Shown here: positions 43,245 through 50,259 of the stretch, piece by piece
Layout of the letters: every line of letters begins with the position of its first letter
Numbering within the stretch: position 1 is the stretch's first letter
The notes under the pieces: generated by a model
What the model was told of the DNA's origin: nothing
Database searches by the model: none
What the model saw: only the letters and a program-made list of their open reading frames with translations
Source: Deltaproteobacteria bacterium
GTDB taxonomy: Bacteria; Myxococcota_A; UBA796; UBA9615
Direction of reading: 5' to 3'
DNA length: 52,724 nt
Assembly (NCBI GenBank): GCA_023954745.1
Contig: JAGSHC010000013.1
Location: forward strand, 1-52,724
Made by a program: the position numbers and the translations under genes

Positions 43245-43898
43245 CTACTCGCTCGCGGCGATCTCCGACGTCACGAGGGCCTGGAGCTGCTGGAACCCGA
43301 AGCTCGGCAGCGGCTTGCCGTTCACCAGGTAGCCCGGCGTCTTCCGGATGCCGAGGGCCTTGGCGTCGGCGATGTCTCGGGCCATGACCATCTCGATGGT
43401 GGGGTCGTTCATGTCTTCGCGCAGGCGGTCCAGATCCAGCTGGCCGCTCTGTGCAAGGAACTCCCAGATCCGATCGGGACGGGGGTCGTGATGGCTCGCC
43501 CACTGGGCCTGGCTGCGGAACATGATCTCGAGCGTCTCCTGGAACTTGCCCTGCTTTCGCGATGCCTCGAGAATCGCGACCATCGTGTCGGACCCCTGGT
43601 GCAGCGGGAGGTAGCGCAACACCAGCCGGATCTTGCCTGGGTTGGCGGCCATCAGCTTCTTGACTGGCGTGTAGAACGCCGCGCAGGTCTCGCAGGCGGG
43701 GTCGAAGAACTCCACGAGATCCACCGGCGCGTCGGCGGCCCCGAGCATGGGAGCGCCTGGGGGAACCAGCGTGGTGGCGCTCTCGTCGACGAGCTCGCTC
43801 AGGCTTTCAGCCCGCTCTTGTTTGACCAGTGAGTCGCCGACGACCCAGGCGAGCACCACCGCGATGACGGCGCCGATGACGAGGTTCTGCTTCTTCAT
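43245..43898 (-). CDS. DsbA-like thiol-disulfide oxidoreductase
   Basis: This encodes 217 aa. ATG 43898 overlaps the stop of the DsbB-like gene as ATGA. One N-terminal helix (NLVIGAVIAVVLAWVVG) exports or anchors it. The thioredoxin fold starts VDLVEFFDPACETCAAFY, giving the active site Cys69-Glu-Thr-Cys72. This CETC is unlike the CPHC of E. coli DsbA but found in the DsbA-like 'thioredoxin_4' group. The cis-proline loop is IRKTPGYLVNG. It should introduce or shuffle disulfides in exported proteins and be recycled by the adjacent membrane protein. Many Cys-rich lipoproteins encoded nearby are plausible clients (inference). It is the last gene of a four-gene minus-strand cluster. Confidence 0.88.
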   Translation of the reverse strand: MKKQNLVIGAVIAVVLAWVVGDSLVKQERAESLSELVDESATTLVPPGAPMLGAADAPVDLVEFFDPACETCAAFYTPVKKLMAANPGKIRLVLRYLPLHQGSDTMVAILEASRKQGKFQETLEIMFRSQAQWASHHDPRPDRIWEFLAQSGQLDLDRLREDMNDPTIEMVMARDIADAKALGIRKTPGYLVNGKPLPSFGFQQLQALVTSEIAASE

Positions 43899-44332
43899 GT
43901 GGTGAGTCTCTTTCGGAGGAGCAGGAGCAGGCCGACCATCGCGGTGAAGCACAGCAATGAGAGGGTCGGGATGGAGAGGAAGCCGAGCAACTCGATGTAT
44001 TCCTCGGAGCAGGACACGCCCTGGCTGCACGGAGCGGCGCTCTCGGGAATGACGCCTTCGTGGAGCAGGGTGTGGTAGCCGGCGAGGAGCCAGCCCGCCA
44101 CCGCGAGCGGCAGCGAGTAGCGCACGGCCCGCGGATCAAACGGGAACAGGCCCACACCGACCACCAGCACCAGCGGGTACATGAAGATCCGCTGGTACCA
44201 GCACAGGGAGCAGGGGGGGAAGTCCATCACTTCGCTGAAGAACAGGCTGCCCGCCGTCGCCGCAGTGGCCAGCAGCCACACGGCGAACAAGAGCAGCCAG
44301 TTTCCGTCGATCTCGTCCGCCTCGTCCGCCAT
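43895..44332 (-). CDS. DsbB/BdbC-like membrane disulfide oxidoreductase
   Basis: This encodes 145 aa. ATG 44332 has GGGGAG 4 nt upstream. Four TM helices are expected: about 11-31, 48-66, 72-90 and 118-140. The first periplasmic loop carries PPCSLCWYQRI (Cys41, Cys44), the hallmark quinone-linked pair. The second loop carries APCSQGVSC (Cys102, Cys108). The size and C-x-x-C plus C-x5-C layout fit the DsbB/BdbC family, which oxidises DsbA-type proteins and passes electrons to quinone. It is directly coupled to the DsbA-like gene by a 4-nt overlap and lies 15 nt after an unknown gene. Confidence 0.92.
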   Translation of the reverse strand: MADEADEIDGNWLLLFAVWLLATAATAGSLFFSEVMDFPPCSLCWYQRIFMYPLVLVVGVGLFPFDPRAVRYSLPLAVAGWLLAGYHTLLHEGVIPESAAPCSQGVSCSEEYIELLGFLSIPTLSLLCFTAMVGLLLLLRKRLTT

Positions 44333-44347
44333 GAACTCCCCAGCCCC

Positions 44348-44851
44348 CTACTGCCGGGTGACCGACTGCGCCGCGAGCTCCGCGTTCCAGCGGATGACGC
44401 TGGGGAGGTTCTGTCGTCCGTCGTTGCTCTCGGAGTAGTTCGAGCGGAAGGACGACGCGCTCTCGAGCCCCTGCTGCAGCAGGGCCGGGATCTCCCCCGG
44501 GCTGCCCGTGGTGAGGTCGCTGGGGGCGACCGGGTCTTCGTTCTTCATCTGGATGACCGCACTGGCTGCCACGAGGCGGGCGTCCCCATCGAAGAACAGC
44601 ATGAGCGCGGCGTGATCGTCTGGCTTGGGGTCGTGCCGGTCGTGGTCGATCTTCATGTACAGGAAGAGGCCGTCCTCATTGCGGCTGTCCGTGTGGTCGG
44701 GGAACCAGGTCCAGTAGTGCAGGTCGTGGTCGTCGGGGTCGCGGTACCCGATGGACTTGCTCGAGCCGTGGTCTCGCCATCCGTCGCTGCAGTCATGGAA
44801 ACGGCCGGACATCTTCGAGCGGAAGAGGGAGGAGTCGAAGACGACAGTCAT
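44348..44851 (-). CDS. Hypothetical protein, 167 aa
   Basis: This encodes 167 aa. The ATG at 44851 overlaps the previous stop as ATGA, so the frame choice is firm. There is no signal peptide or TM helix. The first 75 residues are unusually rich in Asp, His, Trp and Tyr (CSDGWRDHGSSKSIGYRDPDDHDL, split by a YWTWFPDHTD strand; a metal site is conceivable). The second half has LMLFFDGDARLVAASAVIQM, a plausible beta-hairpin, then a helical tail. No family is recognised. With the next gene upstream it makes an unknown pair placed before the dsbB/dsbA-like genes. Confidence 0.7.
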   Translation of the reverse strand: MTVVFDSSLFRSKMSGRFHDCSDGWRDHGSSKSIGYRDPDDHDLHYWTWFPDHTDSRNEDGLFLYMKIDHDRHDPKPDDHAALMLFFDGDARLVAASAVIQMKNEDPVAPSDLTTGSPGEIPALLQQGLESASSFRSNYSESNDGRQNLPSVIRWNAELAAQSVTRQ

Positions 44852-45375
44852 TGGCGGATCTCCGCGACGACGGCGTTGACGACGTTGGCGACGACCGCGA
44901 CGAACGTGGTTCGGCCTCCGTCATCCGAGGCTTCGACGAGCTTGCCCGCCATCCAGTTGAACACCGCGCCCCCCACGCTGATCGCGGCCGCCACCGGTCC
45001 CGGGGTCAGCTCGCCCACCGCACCGACAGCGACGTCCAGAATCTCCATCACCGGGGACTGACCGTGCTCGGAGTAGTGGACTTCGGCCTTGGTCAGCGTG
45101 CAGTCGGGCAGGAACGTCAGCTTGAGCGTCGCCCGGTCGTCCTCGCTGAGCATGTCGAGGCCGCTGCCCGAGCCGCCGCGCACGTGGTCCAGATCCACCG
45201 TGCAGAGGGTGGTGCCGTCAGTCTCTTTGTAGGTCTTCAGGACGGGGTCGTAGAGCCGGTAGTCCGAGTCCTGGCTCTTGAAGCGGAAGTGCTTCGAGTC
45301 GATGAGGTCATTCATCGTGTCGGTCTCCTCGTACCCGTTCAGGCGCTCCATCAGACCGTGGTAACTGAGATTCAT
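44848..45375 (-). CDS. Hypothetical protein, 175 aa, with Gly/Ala-rich hydrophobic C-terminus
   Basis: This encodes 175 aa. The start is the ATG at 45375, because a strong GGAGGGAG lies 6 nt upstream; the frame is open to 45633 but only as low-quality sequence. There is no signal peptide. Residues 20-105 are polar with regular strands (KHFRFKSQDSDYRLYDP, TTLCTVDLDHVRGG, TLKLTFLPDCTLTKAEV). The last 65 residues are Gly/Ala/Val-rich (DVAVGAVGEL, VAAAISVGGAVFNWMAG, FVAVVANVVNAVV) and could insert into or associate with membranes, somewhat like pore-forming or bacteriocin-type helices, though no leader motif exists. It is coupled to the 167-aa gene by 4 nt. No function is assigned. Confidence 0.7.
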   Translation of the reverse strand: MNLSYHGLMERLNGYEETDTMNDLIDSKHFRFKSQDSDYRLYDPVLKTYKETDGTTLCTVDLDHVRGGSGSGLDMLSEDDRATLKLTFLPDCTLTKAEVHYSEHGQSPVMEILDVAVGAVGELTPGPVAAAISVGGAVFNWMAGKLVEASDDGGRTTFVAVVANVVNAVVAEIRQ

Positions 45376-45391
45376 CTGCGTCTCCCTCCCC

Positions 45392-45470
45392 CCGGACGTA
45401 GCTGTCCGGCGCGCGCAGAGCATAGAGGTGTGCCCCGGCGCTCGCCCGTCGAGCCTCACCCCACGGTGAG
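45392..45470. promoter_or_regulatory. Divergent control region with two small inverted repeats
   Basis: Between the minus gene starting at 45375 and the cyclase gene at 45500 are CCGGAC-N6-GTCCGG (45392-45409) and CTCACC-CCAC-GGTGAG (45455-45470). Each is only a 6-bp palindrome, but both fall in a 124-bp divergent region, so operator function is possible. No clear -35/-10 pair is visible. Confidence 0.3.
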
Positions 45471-45499
45471 AGGCACCGGGACGTGTTTCAATCCCCGCT

Positions 45500-47518
45500 G
45501 TGCGGATCTCCATCCTCGTCGTCCTGATCCTCCTCGCGAGCCCGGTCCAAGCAGCCGAGTCGTCGCTCGTCGACTTGAGTGGGCCCTGGGAGTCGGCCAG
45601 TCCAGAGGACGCCGCAGCCGGTCGATGGAGCATGGGCGCGCTCCCCGGGACGCAGACCGAAGTCGGGGAGGAGGGGAGCAGCCTCCTCCACCTACGCCGA
45701 GTCGTGGAGGTCCCACCCGCGCTGAGGGATCAGCCTCTGGCCCTGACCGTCGGGTTCGGGGGGGTGTCCTACACCGTGGCCGTCGACGGGGAGAAGGTTG
45801 GCGGCTCCGGCCGGTTGAGCGCGCAGGGTGGGTTCCAGCGCTCAGAGCTGGTCAACACGGTGCACGCCGTACCTATCGAGTCCACCCGGGACGGGGCCAT
45901 CGAGATCCTCCTCGTCACGGAGATGGGTGTCGGCTTTCCGGAAGTCAGGCTGAGTCGTGGGGTGCGCCTGCTGGGACCCCGGGAGCTCGTGACCGTGGCG
46001 GCCCGGGAGTCGGACCTCATCTACAGAACTCACCGTGTCTGGACCTACCTTGGGCTGGCGCTGTTCCTCGCGGCCGTGGCCGCGTGGCACCTTGCGCTCT
46101 GGTGGCGCCGTCGCCAGCTCGCCAGCTACCTCTGGTATGCGGCCTATGTCTCCGGGTTCGCTCTCTTCTGGCTGAGCCAGGGGCTGTTCCGAGCAGGACT
46201 CTGGCCCTTTGGGCACCTGCAGCTCGCCTCGTTCACGATTGCGGTCCTGGCTCTGGTGACCACCTTCGGTGTGCAGTTTTGCCGACGCTTCCTCCTTGGC
46301 CACCCACCGCGTGGCGCGTGGCTGTCGGTCTCCCGAACGTTCCTGGTCTTCGCGGCGGTCGCTGTGAGTGGCGTCTTCGCCGTGCAGGTGTCGAGGCTGG
46401 CGATGGTCTGGTTCGCATGCGCGTTCAGCTCGCCGCTCCTTGCGGCTCTGGGCCCGGCCTTTCGCAAGAGCAGGGACGCGCGGACGATTGTCGCGGGGTT
46501 CGCAGTGGCCGCGGCGGGAGCCGCCAGTGGAATGATCTTGCCAAGTCGGGCGGCCCTGTCGGTCGAGATGGTCGGCATGATGCTCCCCCTCTTGATTGTC
46601 GTCAGTATGGCCAAGGCCCTGGCGAATCGGTACGCACACGACCTGGAGGTCTTGGACGCCACGCGGCTCGCCGCCTTGCGCTTCGTGCCGATGGAGTTCC
46701 TCGGGGTCCTGGGCCGGGCCAGCATCGAGACGGCCGAGCGCGGCGACGCCGTCGCCATCGAAGCGACCGTGATGTTCTCGGACCTCCGGGGCTTCAGCGC
46801 CTTGTCCGAGCGGCTCTCCGCCGAAGAGACCTTTGCGCTGGTGAACCGCTACCTCGGCGTGATGCAGCCCATCATTCATGCTCACGGTGGCGTGGTGGCG
46901 AGTTACCTCGGGGACGGGATCATGGCGCTGTTCCCCAACGGTCCAGCGGACGCTCTTCGCTCGGCGATCGTCCAGATCGAGGCGCTGGAGAGGTTCAACG
47001 CCGACGCAGCGGAGCCGCTCGAGGTGGGCATCGGGTTCCACCACGGCAGCCTCATGCTCGGGACGCTCGGCGGCCCAGACCACCTCGAGTGCACGCTGAT
47101 CGGCGACACGGTCAACCTGGCGGCGCGGGTCGAAGGCATGACGAAGCAGTATGGGGCGCCCGTCCTGTGCACTGATGCCGTGGTGGACGCGATGGGTGAG
47201 GTTCACGAGCTGCGGCTGACCGAGCTCGACCTCGTCCGCGCCAAGGGCAAGAAGGAGCCGGTCGGTCTGTTTGAACTCGTGGATGCGAACCGACACGAGG
47301 TGCGAGAGAGAAAGGAACGCCTCGCCCCTGCGTTCTCGTCTGCGCTCAGCGACTACCGCGCGGGGCGCTTCGAGCGCGCCGAGGCTGGCTTCACTGCGTG
47401 CGCTCGACTGGCCCCCGACGACCGCGCAGTCGCCCTGTTCGTGGAGCGGTGCCGGAGCTTGCGGGACACGAACGCCGCCAGAGACTGGGATGGGGTCTGG
47501 ACCCTGACGAGCAAATAG
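45500..47518 (+). CDS. Class III adenylate/guanylate cyclase with extracytoplasmic sensor and 7TM-type region
   Basis: This encodes 672 aa from GTG 45500. A signal peptide (MRISILVVLILLASPVQA) is followed by a jelly-roll extracytoplasmic domain (about 25-165: LSGPWESASPEDAAAGRW, LTVGFGGVSYTVAVDGEKVG) and roughly seven TM helices (about 180-385), as in 7TMR-DISM receptors. The cyclase domain begins near 415: EATVMFSDLRGFSALSERL with metal Asp428, YLGDGIMALFPNG with metal Asp472, and GDTVNLAARVEGMTKQYG. It ends with LTELDLVRAKGKKEPVGLFEL, which carries the substrate-recognition Lys. A TPR-like helical tail follows (YRAGRFERAEAGFTACARLAP). All catalytic Asp residues are present, so it is probably active, making cAMP or cGMP in response to an external ligand. 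Confidence 0.9.
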   Translation: MRISILVVLILLASPVQAAESSLVDLSGPWESASPEDAAAGRWSMGALPGTQTEVGEEGSSLLHLRRVVEVPPALRDQPLALTVGFGGVSYTVAVDGEKVGGSGRLSAQGGFQRSELVNTVHAVPIESTRDGAIEILLVTEMGVGFPEVRLSRGVRLLGPRELVTVAARESDLIYRTHRVWTYLGLALFLAAVAAWHLALWWRRRQLASYLWYAAYVSGFALFWLSQGLFRAGLWPFGHLQLASFTIAVLALVTTFGVQFCRRFLLGHPPRGAWLSVSRTFLVFAAVAVSGVFAVQVSRLAMVWFACAFSSPLLAALGPAFRKSRDARTIVAGFAVAAAGAASGMILPSRAALSVEMVGMMLPLLIVVSMAKALANRYAHDLEVLDATRLAALRFVPMEFLGVLGRASIETAERGDAVAIEATVMFSDLRGFSALSERLSAEETFALVNRYLGVMQPIIHAHGGVVASYLGDGIMALFPNGPADALRSAIVQIEALERFNADAAEPLEVGIGFHHGSLMLGTLGGPDHLECTLIGDTVNLAARVEGMTKQYGAPVLCTDAVVDAMGEVHELRLTELDLVRAKGKKEPVGLFELVDANRHEVRERKERLAPAFSSALSDYRAGRFERAEAGFTACARLAPDDRAVALFVERCRSLRDTNAARDWDGVWTLTSK

Positions 47519-47548
47519 CTCGACGCTTGGGTCCTCACGGCGCGGGCT

Positions 47549-48742
47549 CTACAGGCTCCGATTGACCGCCGACCGGACATGCAGCGCCTTCCAGGTGTAG
47601 GCAGAGATGTACCGGTCTGGGCAGTAGCCCATGAGGTCCGAGCTGAGCCCCGGTGCCCTCAGCTCGCCCGTGACCAGGTCCCAGCCCCAGGCGTCGATCA
47701 TCCCGTCCTCTCGCGGGTAGTCGGTGTCCAGGTCGCTCGGGGGGTAGCCCCGGTCGCTGCACGGGGTGTGGTCGCGGCCATGGGTGTGGCCCAGCTCGTG
47801 AATCGCGATGTCGAAGATTCGGTCGGGGAAGCCCACACCGATACTTATCCGTCCCTCGGGGGAGCCCAGGCCGCCCGGACCGCCTCCGTTTGGCGCCGCC
47901 AGGCCGTTGAGGCAGCGCTCCGCGTCGCCGCAATGCTCCTCGCGAGTCTCGGCGGGGAGGATGATGCCGTGATAGTAGACGTCGTCCAGGGGAGCCTCCG
48001 ATTCCCGGAGTGCGCCGAGACGCAGGAGCATCCCGCCCCACGATGCCCCCGCGGGCTCGAGTGCGGAGTCCAACGCGACGGGCTCGTGCACCTCGACCCT
48101 CACCTCAGACACCGGGTAGAGGCTCATGAGGAGCGTCGTGAACTCATCGACTCGTCCTGGGGACAGGTCGGGCAGCCGGCCCGACCCGTCGGCTTCGTAG
48201 GAGAAGGGGACCAGGACGACAGACAGCACGTTGGCTCGCCCTTCAATCGTGGTGCTGGCCACGCCTTCGGCGGGGTGACGGGCGTCGAGGTTGTCGCCAG
48301 GGGCGTCCTCTTGGAGCAGCTGCACCGACCACTCCAGGGTCGGTCCGACGAGGTCCGCGGGTACCTCCAGGTTCACGGTGCTCTCGAGGTCCGCGCGCTG
48401 CGACATGGCGGGGAGCGAGTCGAGAGCTACCTCGAAGGTCTCCCCTCCGACGGTGAAGAGCGCGAGCACCGGCCCCCCGTCGAAGGCCTCGTCTGTGGAC
48501 ACGAACACCCGCAGCAGGGTGGTTCGCTTCTGGATGAGGGGCACGTCGCTCACCTGCTCCTCGCCATCGACGACCAGAGGCCGTTCGATCGCCTGGTATG
48601 CGGCGACTTCGTCGATGTGCACCCCCGCTGCGAGGTCGTAGACCGGCTCGGTGGCGCAGCTGACGAGGGCATGGGAGGCGAGGAGACCGACGAGGGCGAA
48701 GCACCGCAGGCGGGCGGGGAGTACACATGGTGTCTTTTGCAT
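47549..48742 (-). CDS. Metzincin-type zinc protease lipoprotein
   Basis: This encodes 397 aa. The ATG at 48742 opens a signal peptide ending HALVSC (Cys29). ATG 48754 is another possible start; no clear ribosome site is seen for either. The C-terminal third has the full metzincin zinc motif, AIHELGHTHGRDH (His315, Glu316, His319, Gly322, His325), and a Met-turn (SSDLMGYC, Met371). Residues about 30-290 are beta-rich and include a presumed propeptide or substrate-binding domain. Cys pairs (HCGDAERC, TPCSD, GYC) may form disulfides. It should be an extracellular or envelope-bound endopeptidase, possibly for prey, matrix or protein processing. It is convergent with the cyclase gene and has no operon partner. 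Confidence 0.85.
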   Translation of the reverse strand: MQKTPCVLPARLRCFALVGLLASHALVSCATEPVYDLAAGVHIDEVAAYQAIERPLVVDGEEQVSDVPLIQKRTTLLRVFVSTDEAFDGGPVLALFTVGGETFEVALDSLPAMSQRADLESTVNLEVPADLVGPTLEWSVQLLQEDAPGDNLDARHPAEGVASTTIEGRANVLSVVLVPFSYEADGSGRLPDLSPGRVDEFTTLLMSLYPVSEVRVEVHEPVALDSALEPAGASWGGMLLRLGALRESEAPLDDVYYHGIILPAETREEHCGDAERCLNGLAAPNGGGPGGLGSPEGRISIGVGFPDRIFDIAIHELGHTHGRDHTPCSDRGYPPSDLDTDYPREDGMIDAWGWDLVTGELRAPGLSSDLMGYCPDRYISAYTWKALHVRSAVNRSL

Positions 48743-48942
48743 CCCGGAGACCATACAGCCGGCGCTCACGCATCCATGCGCGACGCCCGAAACGAACAAG
48801 AACCGAACTCAGGTGGACCCTGGTCGCCCACCTGGTGAGGCGCCAAAGCTGGGCCAGCACGCCTTGCTGACTTCTGTGCCGCAGCCTCCTTCGTCGACCT
48901 GGTTGCAGGGCCTGTCGTATGCGCAGGTGAGGGCCCGCCGTG

Positions 48943-49920
48943 TCACCGCTCGGGAAGCGCGATGAACGTCTCCATGAGCAGCAGGGCGAGGTCGGTGTCG
49001 TCTGGTCGTTCGCCCCGAAGCGCTCCGCGGCGGCGCAACTCCTCGACGAGCCGGTCGGTGGCCACCTCCATCGTCAATGGGCGCTTTGAGGCCCTCTCCT
49101 CCTCGTCCTGGAAGAGCCACGCCTTCCACTGCAGCGAGATCCGCACCTGACCGTCCACGTAGCGAGTGACCTCGTCCTCTCCGCGGCGGAGCGACCATCC
49201 CGTCGCGATTCGATGCAGCTGCATGCCCACCTCGGCGGGGGGCGCATCCGCCCCCGGGCCACCTACCCTGGCCACGCCGTGCACCAGCTCGTCGGCGTCG
49301 AGAACGATGGCGGTGTTGGCCCGCGGGTTGACCGAAGCCGACGGGGCGTCGACCCCGTCGGGGTAGACGATGAGCGCCCCGTCTCCCTCAACGAACAGGA
49401 CTGCAGATCCCACGCGCACGTGATGCTGCTCGAACAGGCCGCTGTGGCCACACACAACCAGGAACCACTCCGGCGTATTGGTCTTGTCGAGGCCGAGGAA
49501 CTCCGGGGTGTCGTGGTGCACCGCAAGCTCCTGGCCCGGGAGCAAGAGGTTGGTGTAGAGCATGTAGGGCTCCACGAGGGCCGCTCCGAGCAGCTCTGCG
49601 GCAGTCGTGGCCAGGGAGGGGAGGGCCACGACGCTCTCGCAAGCGACCCCCTGAGTGGCGCCGCGTTCGAACCATGTGCCTCGAAACAGGTTCGTGCGTG
49701 CGGCGAGCGTCTCCAGGTCCTCGAGCGTGCCCGAGGCGAGTTGCCGCTTGAGAAATGCCAGGACAGCGTCGTGTCGACGAGTGAGGCCTGCTCCGAGACC
49801 GCTCTCGATGGGGTTCTTGACGTAGGTCCCGTACGGGCCCGAGACGCGCACCAGGCGCCGAAGAGCGTCAGCGGCGTCCGTGGAGAGGAGGGGATCGATG
49901 ATTCGGTACTCACGTGTCAT
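48943..49920 (-). CDS. 2-oxoglutarate/Fe(II) oxygenase-like protein
   Basis: This encodes 325 aa from the ATG at 49920 (weak ribosome site). No signal peptide is present. The core has NLLLPGQELAVHHDTPEFLG with a His135-x-Asp137 pair, then VRVGSAVLFVEGDGALIVYP, TAIVLDADELVHGVARVGG with His214 and Arg218. This H-x-D...H...R spacing is that of double-stranded beta-helix dioxygenases that bind iron and 2-oxoglutarate. The N-terminus (about 1-110) and a C-terminal helical tail are not recognised. Likely a hydroxylase of unknown substrate, active in the cytoplasm. The family call is from the motif alone; a cupin-like relative is the main alternative. Confidence 0.62.
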   Translation of the reverse strand: MTREYRIIDPLLSTDAADALRRLVRVSGPYGTYVKNPIESGLGAGLTRRHDAVLAFLKRQLASGTLEDLETLAARTNLFRGTWFERGATQGVACESVVALPSLATTAAELLGAALVEPYMLYTNLLLPGQELAVHHDTPEFLGLDKTNTPEWFLVVCGHSGLFEQHHVRVGSAVLFVEGDGALIVYPDGVDAPSASVNPRANTAIVLDADELVHGVARVGGPGADAPPAEVGMQLHRIATGWSLRRGEDEVTRYVDGQVRISLQWKAWLFQDEEERASKRPLTMEVATDRLVEELRRRGALRGERPDDTDLALLLMETFIALPER

Positions 49921-50259
49921 GACGCGAGGCTACCCCGCCTGTCCGTGCGGTCGGGGTGGACGACTCCCGGACTGGCGGTCTTTCGCACCACCGCCCCGGC
50001 GCACGTACAGGACACAGCGCAGTCCTGGGCTTCCGCTCGGCCGACGGTCGTACAGGAGAATGCGGCACGGGCCGGGAGGCGAGTGGACCCCCGCTGGAAT
50101 CAACCGGGAGTGCGCAGCCGGATCCGGTGGAGCGAACACCACCGCCCTCAGGTCCCGCAGTCACAGCAAGGTCACAATCTCAGGAACCGTCGAGAGGAGG
50201 CGCTCTGGAGGGCCGAAGTCTGGTCTCCTTATGTGGTAACTAGCAGGAGACCTCCGTCC
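49921..50259. other. Divergent intergenic region without a recognisable gene
   Basis: This 339-bp region separates the oxygenase-like gene from the last MopE-repeat gene. Open frames on both strands have Arg/Pro/Ser-rich sequence without hydrophobic or structured features, so I do not call a gene. It should contain two divergent promoters, but no convincing -35/-10 or sigma-54 site is seen. Its right end carries the hairpin listed separately. Confidence 0.6.
50222..50252 (+). promoter_or_regulatory. Leader hairpin that would cover the ribosome-binding site
   Basis: GGTCTCCT (50222-50229) is perfectly complementary to AGGAGACC (50245-50252) around a 15-nt loop. The AGGAG at 50245-50249 is the presumed ribosome site of the gene at 50260 (10 nt spacing). 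Pairing would hide it and could make translation conditional. Confidence 0.45.

Noticed and set aside
49956-50243. 95-codon plus-strand open frame in the intergenic region
   Set aside because: Low-complexity Ser/Pro/Arg/Gly sequence, no ribosome site, no hydrophobic or structured pattern.
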